From Candidatus Solirubrobacter pratensis (GTDB lineage: Bacteria; Actinomycetota; Thermoleophilia; Solirubrobacterales; Solirubrobacteraceae), in NCBI RefSeq assembly GCF_000425945.1, contig NZ_AUEK01000006.1, forward strand, positions 124,001 to 188,000: a stretch of DNA of 64,000 bases. Direction: 5' to 3'. Below are positions 36,881 to 45,234 of the stretch, one piece after another; the stretch's first letter is position 1, and each line of letters begins with the position of its first letter. The translations under genes and the position numbers were made by a program. Under the pieces are notes generated by a model. It did not search any database, was not told where the DNA came from, and worked only from the letters and a program-made list of their open reading frames with translations.

Positions 36881-38281
36881 CTACCCCGCGCGGACGATAC
36901 GCGCGCGCGGCTTCGCCGCCGCCCGGATTTGAGGAAGATTTGACGTAGGCGGGAACCGCAGGAGCACCTCGAGCCCGCGCGGCTCTCCTGAGCGGATGTC
37001 GAGCCGCGCGCCGCCGTGGTCGAGCAGCGTGCGGGCGATGGCGAGGCCGAGCCCGGAGCCCCCGGTGCTCTGGGGCCGGCGCCAGAAGCGATCGCTCGCG
37101 CGGCGCAGCTCGTCCGGGCGCAGCCCCGGCCCCTCGTCCCGGACGCTGATCATGGGACCGCCGGCCTGCCGGTCGACCGAGACGCACACGGTCGAGCCCG
37201 GCGGCCCGAACTTGACGGCGTTGTCGATCACCGCGTCGAGCGCGCTGGACAGCGCGACGGGATCGGCGAGGGCCTCGACGTGGTTCCCGCCGGCGCGGCG
37301 GATCGTCATCCGCTTGGAGCGCGCCGCCGCCGACCACGCGCCGATGCGCTGCTCGACGATCGGCACGAGGTCCACGCGCTGCGGCGGCGCGCCGGGATCC
37401 TCGGGCTGCGCGAGCTGCAGCAGCCGCTCGAGGACGGCGGCGAGGTGGCGTCCTTCGCGCGCCGCGGCATCCGCCTCGGCGTCGGGCCCCCGCAGCGCGA
37501 GCGCATCGAGCCGCAGCAGCAGCGCGTGCAGCGGATTGCGGAGCTGGTGGGACGCGTCGGCGAGAAAGCACCGCTGGCGTTCCACGAGCGCCGCCATCTG
37601 GTTGAACGAGCTCGCGAGCCGCCGCAGCTCCGGCGGCCCCTTCGCGTCCGGCGCTCTTGCCGCCATCCTGCCGCTCGCGATCGCGTGTGCCGTGACGTCG
37701 ATCTCGTGCACGGGTCGCAGGATCCAGCGCGCGAGCCTGGAGGCCAGCAGGACGCATCCGAGCACCGCGGACAGCTCGCCGATCCCGAGCGTCAGCCATG
37801 CGCGCGCGATCGCGCGTCTCAATCGGCTCGTCGGCGACATCGTGACGACGGCGCCGACGACCTCCCCGCCGTCGATCACCGGCTCGGCCACCACGAGTGG
37901 ATCGCGCGTCCAGGGCCAGATCGCGCGCGGCGGCTCGCCATGGGCGCCGGTCAGCGCGACGGCGGCCCGGCGGCCGAGCGCCTGCGCCTCGAGCCCGGGC
38001 CGCGACGCCGCGCGCACCCGGCCACCCCGGTCGAGCACGGCGACGGCGGTCCCGTAGAGGTCGTCGTAGCGGGCGAGCTGGGCCGCGAGCTCGGAGACGT
38101 CACCGCTCTGAACCGCCTGCTCGGCGACCGCGACGAGACGGTTCGCGCCTTCGAGGCGGTCGAGGAAGACGCGCTGCGTGCGCACCGATGCGACGTCCAT
38201 CCCGAGCGGCACGCCGAGCGCCAGCAGGACGACCGCCATCGACCCGAGTACGAGACCGAGCAGCCGCCTGCGCACGCTCAC
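36881..38281 (-). CDS. Sensor histidine kinase (HAMP, HisKA, HATPase)
   Basis: 466 residues from GTG 38281, which overlaps the response-regulator stop (GTGA). It has TM1 at about 6-28, an extracytoplasmic sensor of about 130 residues, TM2 at about 162-182, then a HAMP linker (RWILRPVHEIDVTAHAIASG). The H-box is FLADASHQLRNPLHAL (H245), the N-box ALDAVIDNAVKFGPPG, and the G-boxes VRDEGPGLRPDEL and GGSGLGLAIARTLLDHHG-like. It phosphorylates the upstream-encoded OmpR regulator. The signal is unknown; the neighbouring M14 peptidase and lysyltransferase genes hint at the envelope. Confidence 0.93.
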   Translation of the reverse strand: MSVRRRLLGLVLGSMAVVLLALGVPLGMDVASVRTQRVFLDRLEGANRLVAVAEQAVQSGDVSELAAQLARYDDLYGTAVAVLDRGGRVRAASRPGLEAQALGRRAAVALTGAHGEPPRAIWPWTRDPLVVAEPVIDGGEVVGAVVTMSPTSRLRRAIARAWLTLGIGELSAVLGCVLLASRLARWILRPVHEIDVTAHAIASGRMAARAPDAKGPPELRRLASSFNQMAALVERQRCFLADASHQLRNPLHALLLRLDALALRGPDAEADAAAREGRHLAAVLERLLQLAQPEDPGAPPQRVDLVPIVEQRIGAWSAAARSKRMTIRRAGGNHVEALADPVALSSALDAVIDNAVKFGPPGSTVCVSVDRQAGGPMISVRDEGPGLRPDELRRASDRFWRRPQSTGGSGLGLAIARTLLDHGGARLDIRSGEPRGLEVLLRFPPTSNLPQIRAAAKPRARIVRAG

Positions 38282-38955
38282 CCGTCGCCGAGCCGGTACC
38301 CGACGCCGCGCACCGTCTCGATCAGACCGCGCATCCCGGTCTTCGCCCGCACCGCCGCGACGTGGACGTCGAGCGTGTGCGCGTCGAACTCGTATGCCGA
38401 GGACCACACGCGCGACAGCAGGCGCTCACGGCGCACGACGATGCCGGGGTGCTCGGCGAGCACCTCCAGCAGCGCGAGCTCCTTGCGGGTCAGCGGCACC
38501 CGATCGCCCGCCACGGTGACCTCGCGGCGACCGAGGTCGATCCGCACGCCGCCCACCCGCACGACACGCCCGGCGGACGGCGGCGCGGGAGGCGCCGCGG
38601 CGCGCATACGGCGATGGACGGCGAGCATGCGCGCGATCAGCTCGCGCGCGTCGTACGGCTTGACGAGGTAATCGTCCGCGCCGAGGTGGAGGCCGTGTAT
38701 GCGCCACCGCAGCTCCGAGCGCGCGGTCGTCATGAGGATCGGCACGTTGCGAGCGCCGCGGATCCGCGCGCACAAGTCGAACCCGTCCCCGTCGGGAAGC
38801 ATCAGGTCGAGCAGCACGATGTCGACGGAGTCGTCGAGCTGCGCCAGCGCCTGCGTCACGCCCGCAGCGCGCATCATCGCGAACCCATGCCGACCAAGGA
38901 GATCGCACAGCGCGCCCGCCACTCGATCGTCGTCCTCGACGACCAGCACCCTCAC
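38278..38955 (-). CDS. OmpR-family response regulator
   Basis: 225 residues. The receiver domain (1-115) has the acidic pocket VVEDDD, phosphoacceptor D50 in VLLDLMLPDGDG, T/S in MTTAR and K in LVKPYDARE. The winged-helix domain (about 130-222) has VPLTRKELALLEVLAEHPG, RERLLSRVWSSAYEFDAHTL and VAAVRAKTGMRGLIETVRGV. Translationally coupled to the histidine kinase downstream. A DNA-binding transcription factor with unknown targets. Confidence 0.96.
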   Translation of the reverse strand: MRVLVVEDDDRVAGALCDLLGRHGFAMMRAAGVTQALAQLDDSVDIVLLDLMLPDGDGFDLCARIRGARNVPILMTTARSELRWRIHGLHLGADDYLVKPYDARELIARMLAVHRRMRAAAPPAPPSAGRVVRVGGVRIDLGRREVTVAGDRVPLTRKELALLEVLAEHPGIVVRRERLLSRVWSSAYEFDAHTLDVHVAAVRAKTGMRGLIETVRGVGYRLGDG

Positions 38956-39113
38956 TGCCGGACCGTACCATCGGCGGTTTCACAGGCAGCCGCGACGAGC
39001 GCATGCAGGTCCGCGCGGGAACATGGTCCGGCGGCGCGAGGACACTGGATCGCCCGGCGACGTGAGCATGCGTTCAGGTCGTGGTCATGGGGTCGCCGCC
39101 ACATTCGACTGAC

Positions 39114-40577
39114 ATGCGATTCCTCCCAGGAGCGCCGCCGCCCCGCCCGGCCGAAGAGCGCGTCCCGGCGCTCGTCGCGCTGGCGACCGCCGTGGTCGGG
39201 GCGATCAACATCGCGTCCGCGCTGACGCCGGAGTTGCCCTCACGTGTCGACGCGCTGCTGACCCTGGCGCCGGTCGCCGAGATCGAGCTGGCCCGTTCGC
39301 TCGCGTTCCCGGCCGGCGTCGGTCTGCTCGCCGCGGCGTGGCTGCTGTTCCGCCGCCGGCGACGCGCCGCGCACGCGGCGATCGCGCTGCTGCTGGCGAT
39401 GGGCGCCGTCGACCTGCTGAAGGGCCTCGACGTGGAGGAGGCGCTGTTGAGCTGGGCGCTCGCCGGCGGCCTCTGGCGCTGGCGCGACACGTTTCACGTG
39501 ATCTCCGCCGGGCTTCCGCCGGAGGCAGCGGTCCCGGGCGAGCGTTCGCTGGCGGCGGCCGTCGTGCGCCGCCACGGCGCCGACACGCTCGCGGCCTTCA
39601 AATTGCGCGGCGACCTCCAGCGGCGCTGGTCGCGGGACGGCGGGGCGCTCGCGGGGTACTGCGTGCGGGCCGGCACGCTGCTGCTGGCGGGTGACCCGGT
39701 GGGCACCGAAGAGGCGAAGGCCGCGCTGCTCCAGGACGCGATCGAGCATGCCCGCGGTCACGGGCTCGCGCTCGGGGTGGTCGCAGCGAGCGCGGCGTTT
39801 GCCGACATCGCGCGCGAGTCCGGCCTGTACCGCCTGTACATGGGCGACGAGGCGCTCGTCGCCACCGGGCCGATGGACCTCTCCTCGCCGGCGACCAAGA
39901 CGCTGCGCAAGGCGGTCGGGCGCGTCGCGCGGCATGGGTACCGCGCCGAGCTGCTCCGGGTCGCCGATCTGGACGCGGACACTCTCGGGCGGCTCGAGGC
40001 GGTCAGCGAGGGCTGGCGCGCGGGCGTACCGGAGCGCGGGTTCTCGATGGCGCACGACCGGCTCGACGACGAGCTGCTGCCCGACGCGCTCGTCGTGCTC
40101 GCCCGCGACCGCGACGGCGCCGTCCGCGGCTTCCTGCACTTCGTACCGACGTTCGGGCGCGCGGCCGCGTCACTGGGCTTCATGCGACGGGACCGCGACA
40201 CGCCCAACGGGTTGACGGAGTTCCTCGTCGTCGAGTCCGCACGGCTGCTCGGCGAGGCCGGCTTGGAGGAGTTCTCACTCAACTTCGCGACGTTCGGGCG
40301 CTGGCTGCGCGCGCCCGCGAACGCGCTGGAGCGGGCGCTCGCCCGATTGCTGCGCGTCGCTGACCGCTGGTTCCAGATCGAGCGCCTGCACCGCTTCAAC
40401 GCGCGCTTCGCGCCGCGCTGGGAGCCGCGGTACCTGCTGTTCAGCCACCCGCTCCAGTTGCCCCGCGTCGGGCTCGCGACGCTGTGGGCGGAGGGGTGGC
40501 TGCCCGCTCCGCCGTCTCAGCACGCGCTCCGCAAGCGCGCGCTCGAGGTCCTGCCCGCGCGCGCCTTTCGGCGGTGA
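39114..40577 (+). CDS. DUF2156/phosphatidylglycerol lysyltransferase-like membrane protein
   Basis: 487 residues from ATG 39114; in-frame starts at 39081 (GTG) and 39087 (ATG) are possible. Three hydrophobic segments occupy the first 110 residues. A cytoplasmic GNAT-like pair of domains follows, as in the MprF/LysX2 C-terminus: AFKLRGDLQRRWSRDGGALA, GTLLLAGDPVGTEEAK, GVVAASAAFADIARESGLYR, RGFSMAHDRLDDELLPDALV, FVPTFGRAAASLGFMRRDRD, NGLTEFLVVESARLL. MprF-type enzymes move lysine or another amino acid from tRNA to phosphatidylglycerol, protecting against cationic peptides. The membrane part is much shorter than full MprF. Divergent from the two-component genes. Confidence 0.85.
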   Translation: MRFLPGAPPPRPAEERVPALVALATAVVGAINIASALTPELPSRVDALLTLAPVAEIELARSLAFPAGVGLLAAAWLLFRRRRRAAHAAIALLLAMGAVDLLKGLDVEEALLSWALAGGLWRWRDTFHVISAGLPPEAAVPGERSLAAAVVRRHGADTLAAFKLRGDLQRRWSRDGGALAGYCVRAGTLLLAGDPVGTEEAKAALLQDAIEHARGHGLALGVVAASAAFADIARESGLYRLYMGDEALVATGPMDLSSPATKTLRKAVGRVARHGYRAELLRVADLDADTLGRLEAVSEGWRAGVPERGFSMAHDRLDDELLPDALVVLARDRDGAVRGFLHFVPTFGRAAASLGFMRRDRDTPNGLTEFLVVESARLLGEAGLEEFSLNFATFGRWLRAPANALERALARLLRVADRWFQIERLHRFNARFAPRWEPRYLLFSHPLQLPRVGLATLWAEGWLPAPPSQHALRKRALEVLPARAFRR

Positions 40578-40586
40578 GCGCGCCGG

Positions 40587-41477
40587 CTAGAGCGTCTTGG
40601 CCCCGAACGCGCTGGCGGCGAGCTCGACCGCGAGTGCGGCGGTGGCGTTCTGGCGATCGAGGATCGGGTTGACCTCGACGATCTCCAGGCACGACAGCAG
40701 CCCGGCGTCGGCGACGAGCTCCATCGCGAGATGCGCCTCGCGATACGTCAGGCCGCCGCGCACAGCCGTGCCGACGCCGGGCGCGACCTCGGGGTCGAGG
40801 CCGTCCATGTCGAGCGAGATGTGGACGAACCGGGCTCCGGCAGCGCGCTCGAGCGCCTCGCTGACGACCGCCTCGATCCCGCGGCGGTCCAGCTCGCTCA
40901 TCGTGTGCACCGCAAGGCCGAGGTCGCCGATGAGCGCCCGCTCCCCGGGATCGAGCTCACGCGCGCCGATGACCGAGACCCGCTCGCGCTCCACCGCCGG
41001 CAGCGACCACGCCGGGCTCTCGAACGCGCGACCGCCGCGCCCGAGCGAAGCCGCCAGCGGCATCCCGTGGACGTTGCCGCTCGGCGTCGTCTCGGGCGTG
41101 TTGAGATCACCGTGCGCGTCGAACCACAGCACCGCTCCGGGACCACGCCGCGAAGCCAGACCGCCCAGCGTGCCGAGCGCGATCGAGTGATCGCCGCCGA
41201 GCACGATCGGGACGCGGCCCTCGTCCAGCGCCGCGCCGACCAATCCGGCGATCCGCTCGCACGTCTCGCGGATCGCCGGCAGGAAGCGCGCTCGCGGGTC
41301 GTCCTCGGACGTCGCCTCGGCCACGGGGCTTGCGACGTTTCCGCGGTCGACGCATTCGACCCCCAGCGCGCTCAACCGCTCCTCGAGTCCCGCGTACCGG
41401 ATCGCGGACGGCCCCATGTCGACGCCCCTCCTGCCCGCGCCAAGATCGAGCGGCGCGCCGATGATCGCGGCTTTCAT
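40587..41477 (-). CDS. Arginase/agmatinase-family ureohydrolase
   Basis: 296 residues. The dinuclear manganese motifs are complete: VLGGDHSIALGTLGGL, VLWFDAHGDLNTPETTPSGN followed by VHGMPLAASLG, and FVHISLDMDGLDPEVAPGVG. EIVEVNPILDRQNATAALAV closes the domain. VHGMP and the overall order look arginase-like (arginine to ornithine and urea), though agmatinase or formiminoglutamase cannot be excluded. The ATG at 41477 begins MKAAIIGAPLDLGAGRRGVD, a typical N-terminus. Cytoplasmic, convergent with the lysyltransferase-like gene. Confidence 0.92.
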   Translation of the reverse strand: MKAAIIGAPLDLGAGRRGVDMGPSAIRYAGLEERLSALGVECVDRGNVASPVAEATSEDDPRARFLPAIRETCERIAGLVGAALDEGRVPIVLGGDHSIALGTLGGLASRRGPGAVLWFDAHGDLNTPETTPSGNVHGMPLAASLGRGGRAFESPAWSLPAVERERVSVIGARELDPGERALIGDLGLAVHTMSELDRRGIEAVVSEALERAAGARFVHISLDMDGLDPEVAPGVGTAVRGGLTYREAHLAMELVADAGLLSCLEIVEVNPILDRQNATAALAVELAASAFGAKTL

Positions 41478-41566
41478 ACGCGTGGTCTACAGCACTCGCC
41501 CAGCGCCGTATGCAAGGCGGCCCTCGCCACGGCGCCGTGCTGCCGCCGAGGGCATCGTCCGTGGAC

Positions 41567-41938
41567 TCAGCCGGGCGCCCAGCCGAGCTGCTCGCGCACG
41601 CGCTTCGGGAGGGCGCTCACAACGAGGTCGTACGAGTCTTCGATCATGTCGTACACCATCTGGTCGGGAACGCCTGCGTCGAGTGTGACCGTGTTCCAGT
41701 GGCGCTTATTGAGGTGATAGCCGGGGCGGATGGCGGGATAGCTGTCGCGCAACCGGACCGCGAGCTCCGGCTCGCACTTGACGCTCACCTCCAGGGGCTC
41801 GCGGTCCAGTGCGCTCAGGGCGAACATCTTGCCGGCGACCTTGAACACGGAGTGCTCGGACCCGAACGGGAAATCCTCGATCGCCCCAGCCTGCCGGAGG
41901 CACCACCGACGCAATTCCGTCGCATCCATGCGCCGCAT
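41567..41938 (-). CDS. MmcQ/YjbR family protein
   Basis: 123 residues from ATG 41938 (in-frame ATGs also at 41974 and 41929). Family motifs are LRRWCLRQAGAIEDFPFGSE, HSVFKVAGKMFALSAL, SVKCEPELAVRLRDSYPAIR and YHLNKRHWNTVTLDAGVPDQ. The YjbR fold is a small CyaY-like domain, proposed to bind DNA or ligands; no firm function is known. A second, divergent member occurs at 62973-63335. Cytoplasmic monomer, no operon partner evident. Confidence 0.92.
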   Translation of the reverse strand: MRRMDATELRRWCLRQAGAIEDFPFGSEHSVFKVAGKMFALSALDREPLEVSVKCEPELAVRLRDSYPAIRPGYHLNKRHWNTVTLDAGVPDQMVYDMIEDSYDLVVSALPKRVREQLGWAPG

Positions 41939-42017
41939 CGTCCCATGGATCGGCGAGCGGGTCGCCCGCGGCATCCTCGCCTCCCCACGAGGATGCCGCG
42001 CGCCCTCTCGGCGACCG

Positions 42018-43481
42018 CTAGCGAATGACGACGGCCAGGGTCTGCGACCTGCCGGGGTGCCCCGCGGCGTCGGCGGGCGTCACCACGGCGCGGTAGTGCC
42101 CACGCGACAACCGGTGCCCGCGGACCTTCTTGGGTAGCGTGATGGAGATCCGGCCGGCGCTCGGCACCGTGCGCACGAGCTTCGCCCTGGTCGAGTACTT
42201 CGTGCATCCGCGGCGCGTCTGCTTGCCGGTCACGCAGCGACCCTTCTTCAGATGGCCGGCGACGCGTTGCTGGAGCCGTAGCGTGATCGACCCTGCGCCC
42301 GACATCGTGAAGACGATCCGTCCGCGGGAGAGCTTCGGCTTCGACACGGTGGGCACGCCCGCCGCCGCCGCCGTCTTCGTCACGGCTCGCGCTGCGGGCG
42401 TCGTCCGCCGCGCCGGGGGTGCCGGTCGCGTCAGGGACATCGCGGGATGGCTCTGGAAGAACGCGTACATGGCTGCCGTCTCGTCGGGCCCCGACGGGTC
42501 GGAGTAGGGCTGCGACGGGTCGCCGCCGGACCAGGCGTGCTTCATGCCGCGCACGAGCCAATAATTCGCCAATTCAGCCTTGTGGTTGTCGTCGTAGGTG
42601 CGGACCGTGTAGAGGTGGCCTCCTGCCGCGAAGCCCGGGGTGGTCTTGACCGGCCTGCTCGGCACCGAGCCGTTCGCCGCTCCGTCATCGGCCAGGTCGT
42701 CGGTCAGAAGCCACTGCTGGACGAGTTGGTCGGCGTTGGTGGGCGGCACCGCGGTATCCGCATCGCCCTGGAACGCGATGAACGGGATCGGGCGGGCGCG
42801 AGGGCCCATCTCCGCGTAGGCCTGCCGGCCTGCCTGGGCGGGATCGGCGCTCTTGTAGCCCGCGCACGCAGCCGTGGCTGCGTACTCGCAGCCCGAGCCG
42901 ACGCCGATCGCGGCGAAGTAGTCGGGGTAGGTCGCAGCCATGACCGAGGCCATCGCGCCTCCGGACGACAGTCCGGTCACGTAGACCCGATGGGGATCGA
43001 CGTTGTACGTGTTCTCGATCAAGCTCGTCACTGCGGCGATTCGTGCGGGGTCGCCGGCGGAGCGGTGCATGCTCCCGTCCTGGAAGAAGTTCCAGCACTT
43101 GAACGTGTTCGCGCCGGCGTCCTGCTGCGGGAGGACCACGATGAAGCCCTTCGCCTCCGCCAGCGCGTCCCAGCGCGTCAGCAGGCGGAACTGGTCAGCG
43201 GTCATCGTGCACCCATGCAAGGCGACGACCAGCGGCATAGGCGTCCCCGCCTGGTACGTCGACGGAACGTACAGCTCGTAGTGCTGGGCTCCCTCAGAGC
43301 CGGAGTAGTCCGCCGACATGAGGGTTCCGGTCGCAGCCCTCGCGGATCCCGGCACAAGCGCGGCGGCCGCCGCCACGAGCATCGCCACCGTGACCCGGAG
43401 CCGTGCTCGTCGCCGATGGACGATGCCGTTCGGTCCCGGTCTCCGACCTTCGCACCGGAGCTCCGTGTTGCCGTCTTCCAT
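42018..43481 (-). CDS. Secreted PHB-depolymerase-family (LpqC-like) esterase with extra beta-domain
   Basis: 487 residues. The signal segment VTVAMLVAAAAALVPGSARA lies at about 30-49. The esterase domain (about 55-350) has the oxyanion motif LVVALHGCTMTADQF, lipase-box Ser in YVTGLSSGGAMASVMAATYP, acid in AFQGDADTAVPPTNAD and His in GMKHAWSGGDPSQPY. After a Pro/Thr/Ala linker, about 110 residues (SRGRIVFTMSGAGSITLRLQ, GRCVTGKQTRRGCTKYSTRA, GHYRAVVTPADAAG) form a basic beta-domain also seen as a C-terminal appendage on many proteins of the Solirubrobacter type. Likely substrates are polyhydroxybutyrate, feruloyl or acetyl esters; the class is not decided by sequence. Confidence 0.88.
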   Translation of the reverse strand: MEDGNTELRCEGRRPGPNGIVHRRRARLRVTVAMLVAAAAALVPGSARAATGTLMSADYSGSEGAQHYELYVPSTYQAGTPMPLVVALHGCTMTADQFRLLTRWDALAEAKGFIVVLPQQDAGANTFKCWNFFQDGSMHRSAGDPARIAAVTSLIENTYNVDPHRVYVTGLSSGGAMASVMAATYPDYFAAIGVGSGCEYAATAACAGYKSADPAQAGRQAYAEMGPRARPIPFIAFQGDADTAVPPTNADQLVQQWLLTDDLADDGAANGSVPSRPVKTTPGFAAGGHLYTVRTYDDNHKAELANYWLVRGMKHAWSGGDPSQPYSDPSGPDETAAMYAFFQSHPAMSLTRPAPPARRTTPAARAVTKTAAAAGVPTVSKPKLSRGRIVFTMSGAGSITLRLQQRVAGHLKKGRCVTGKQTRRGCTKYSTRAKLVRTVPSAGRISITLPKKVRGHRLSRGHYRAVVTPADAAGHPGRSQTLAVVIR

Positions 43482-43893
43482 TGCTCCCTCGTCTCCTCAC
43501 ATCGCATGACCATCCGCGGCCGCATATCGCGGCACGGCTCGTCCTCCGCAGTCGGTGCCCGCGCAGCAACGCACTCGGCGCCACACTGGCCAAGTCGCCT
43601 CCTACGGCTGACCCTCGGACCACTAGTTACCCGACCATGGACCACCCATCGATGGAACGAACCACGAACTTCTGCCGCGGCCGTCTGGGGAAGACGCAAA
43701 CAGACGGTGCCGTCGACCAGGATGGTGGCGCCTTCCGGAGCGCGCTCACGCAGCTCCGGGGCCCGCGAGCGGGCTGGTCAAGCAGCGGTCGGTACGCGGT
43801 GCAGCAGGTATGCCACGCGGGTCGAGGTTGGCGTGCGAACAATCCCGATAGCTTCACCGCTTGCTCTCACATGCCCTCCGATCGAATGGTGAT
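43482..43893. other. Gene-poor stretch with a possible transposase scrap
   Basis: No intact gene. On the minus strand near 43690-43770 a short frame reads LRERAPEGATILVDGTVCLR, faintly like DDE-transposase text, but upstream and downstream parts do not continue the family. GC is lower than the surroundings and stops are frequent. Treated as non-coding. Confidence 0.4.
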
Positions 43894-44261
43894 ATGAGCG
43901 CACGACGCATCCTGCTCGCTGGCGCCGCTGCCGGAACCGCGGCGTTCGCTGGAGTGCCGGCGTTGGCGGCCGCGACCACCTCGAGGCCCGACCTTCGCAT
44001 CACGTTCCTCGTCGATTCTCCATCCCAGCGCGCGGCGGCGCAGCAGTTCTCCACCGCAGTGTCCGTCTAGAACGCCGGCAAAGCGAAGGCGGCATCCGCC
44101 CGCACCACCTTCTACCTCACGAAAAGTCCTCAGAAATTCCCCCGGGCGGGTACTTCCTCCTGGCCTGCGCCGACGCCGGCGCGAAGGTTCGCGAAAGCAG
44201 CGAGCGAAACGATTGCATCGTGAGTGCCTGGTCGATGCGGGTCGTCCCGTCGAGCAGCTGA
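43894..44261 (+). pseudogene. Decayed secreted CARDB-type repeat protein
   Basis: From ATG 43894 a signal peptide (MSARRILLAGAAAGTAAFAG, ALAAA cleavage) leads to SRPDLRITFLVDSPSQRAA and TAVSV. An in-frame TAG at 44068-44070 then interrupts the run into NAGKAKAASARTTFYLTKSP. A frame change follows near 44140, after which GYFLLACADAGAKVRESSER plus NDCIVSAW completes the CARDB-like end (normally a longer strand of KVxIPxxxxPGxYFLLACAD). So one nonsense codon, an internal deletion and a frameshift have inactivated it. Confidence 0.8.
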
Positions 44262-44307
44262 TCGAACCCGCGGCCGGCACGCCGCGTCGTGCTTCGGCGG
44301 CTAGCCG

Positions 44308-44466
44308 TCAGGAGGACGTGCGGCTGACCACTCGCTTCGGGCGCTGCCATGGGGCGCTCTCGAGCGCGCGCTGCAGCGTGGCCCTGCCGTCGCCGATGGC
44401 GGGCCGGCCGTGTGTGACGAGGACGTGTCGATCGGACGGAGCCGTGTGTGCCGCGTACGACCGGCC
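44308..44466 (-). pseudogene. C-terminal scrap of an MBL-fold metallohydrolase
   Basis: Minus-strand frame ending with the TGA at 44308-44310 reads DRHVLVTHGRPAIGDGRATL, then QRALESAPWQRPKRVVSR. Phrases like VLVTHGxPxxxDGRAxLxxAL are the usual last 40 residues of MBL-fold hydrolases. The rest of the enzyme is absent; upstream lies the end of the tandem-repeat gene. Confidence 0.6.
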
Positions 44467-44476
44467 CCGGCCGCGG

Positions 44477-45094
44477 TCAGGACTCCGGCCCGGGCTCGAG
44501 GGTGCCCTGCTCAGCCGTGCGGGCGCGCCGGCGTCGCCGCCGGCGGCGCACGGCGAGGCCGCCGAGCGCGAGCGCGGCCGCGCCCGCGCTCACCCAGGCT
44601 GGGGTCCGCGAGGGCGTTCCGATCCCTCCGGCGACGTCCGTGGTGAGATCCTTCGCGGTGGTCGTGACCCGTTCGGTGGTGCGCTTCGCGGCCTCGCCGG
44701 TCTTGCTGACCGTCTGACCGGCGGTCCGGGTGGCGGCCTTGCCGGTCTTCCTCACCGTTCCGGCGGTGCGGGTCGCGGCCTTGCCGGTCTTGCCGACGCT
44801 CTCTCCGGCCGTGCGGGTGGCGGCCGCGCCGGTCTTCTTCACCGTCTCCCCGGCGGTGCGGGTGGCGGCCTTGCCGGTCTTTCTCACCGTCTCCCCCGCG
44901 GCCGTGCCGCCACTCGTCACCGTCTCGCCGAGGCCCCGGGCAGATCGCTCGACCGCGGACAGCCCCAAGCGCGCCGCGGGCTTCCCCCCACGGCGAGGCG
45001 GCTCCCCGTCGCCTGTCTCGCGCTGCCTGGGTGGCTGCCGTCCGGGCTTTCCGGCCGGCCGGCGGACGCCGTTCTGCCGACGGTCCGAGGCCAT
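44477..45094 (-). CDS. Tandem-repeat, tail-anchored basic protein
   Basis: 205 residues, not a known family. A basic Pro/Gly-rich N-terminus (1-45) is followed by five near-identical units at residues 67-140 of the pattern GETVRKTGKAATRTA (15, 15, 15, 14 and 15 residues). A short linker comes next, then one hydrophobic helix (PAWVSAGAAALALGGLAV, about 166-182) and eight arginines (183-190). The repeats look amphipathic and disordered-to-helical, like YtxH/LEA-type stress proteins. The C-terminal helix plus Arg block predicts a membrane anchor with the repeats on one side. ATG 45094 is the first start; the coding frame is supported by the repeat periodicity. Confidence 0.75.
   Translation of the reverse strand: MASDRRQNGVRRPAGKPGRQPPRQRETGDGEPPRRGGKPAARLGLSAVERSARGLGETVTSGGTAAGETVRKTGKAATRTAGETVKKTGAAATRTAGESVGKTGKAATRTAGTVRKTGKAATRTAGQTVSKTGEAAKRTTERVTTTAKDLTTDVAGGIGTPSRTPAWVSAGAAALALGGLAVRRRRRRRRARTAEQGTLEPGPES
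44675..44896 (-). repeat. Tandem 45-base coding repeats (five units, one of 42 bases)
   Basis: DNA encoding five copies of a GETVxKTGxAATRTA-like unit. Successive units differ at few positions (GGTGCGGGTGGCGGCC recurs on the plus strand), so slippage or unequal recombination can change copy number in frame. Confidence 0.85.
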
Positions 45095-45234
45095 GCCATT
45101 GGAGTACCCAGACCCGGGCCGATGTCACGCCCGGCTCGCGGGTCGGCGTCGCACCGATGACCGCGGGGTCCGAGTCTCTTCGTCATCGCCTTCGCGACGA
45201 GCGGCAACGAGGACAGGACCTGCGAGCCCGGCGA

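Noticed and set aside
41325..41332. GGGGCTTG half-site
   Set aside because: Only one arm of the RAE, inside the arginase coding region and followed by CGACGTTT; no second arm.
43690..43770. Possible transposase remnant
   Set aside because: A 20-residue resemblance only, no terminal inverted repeats or target duplication found.
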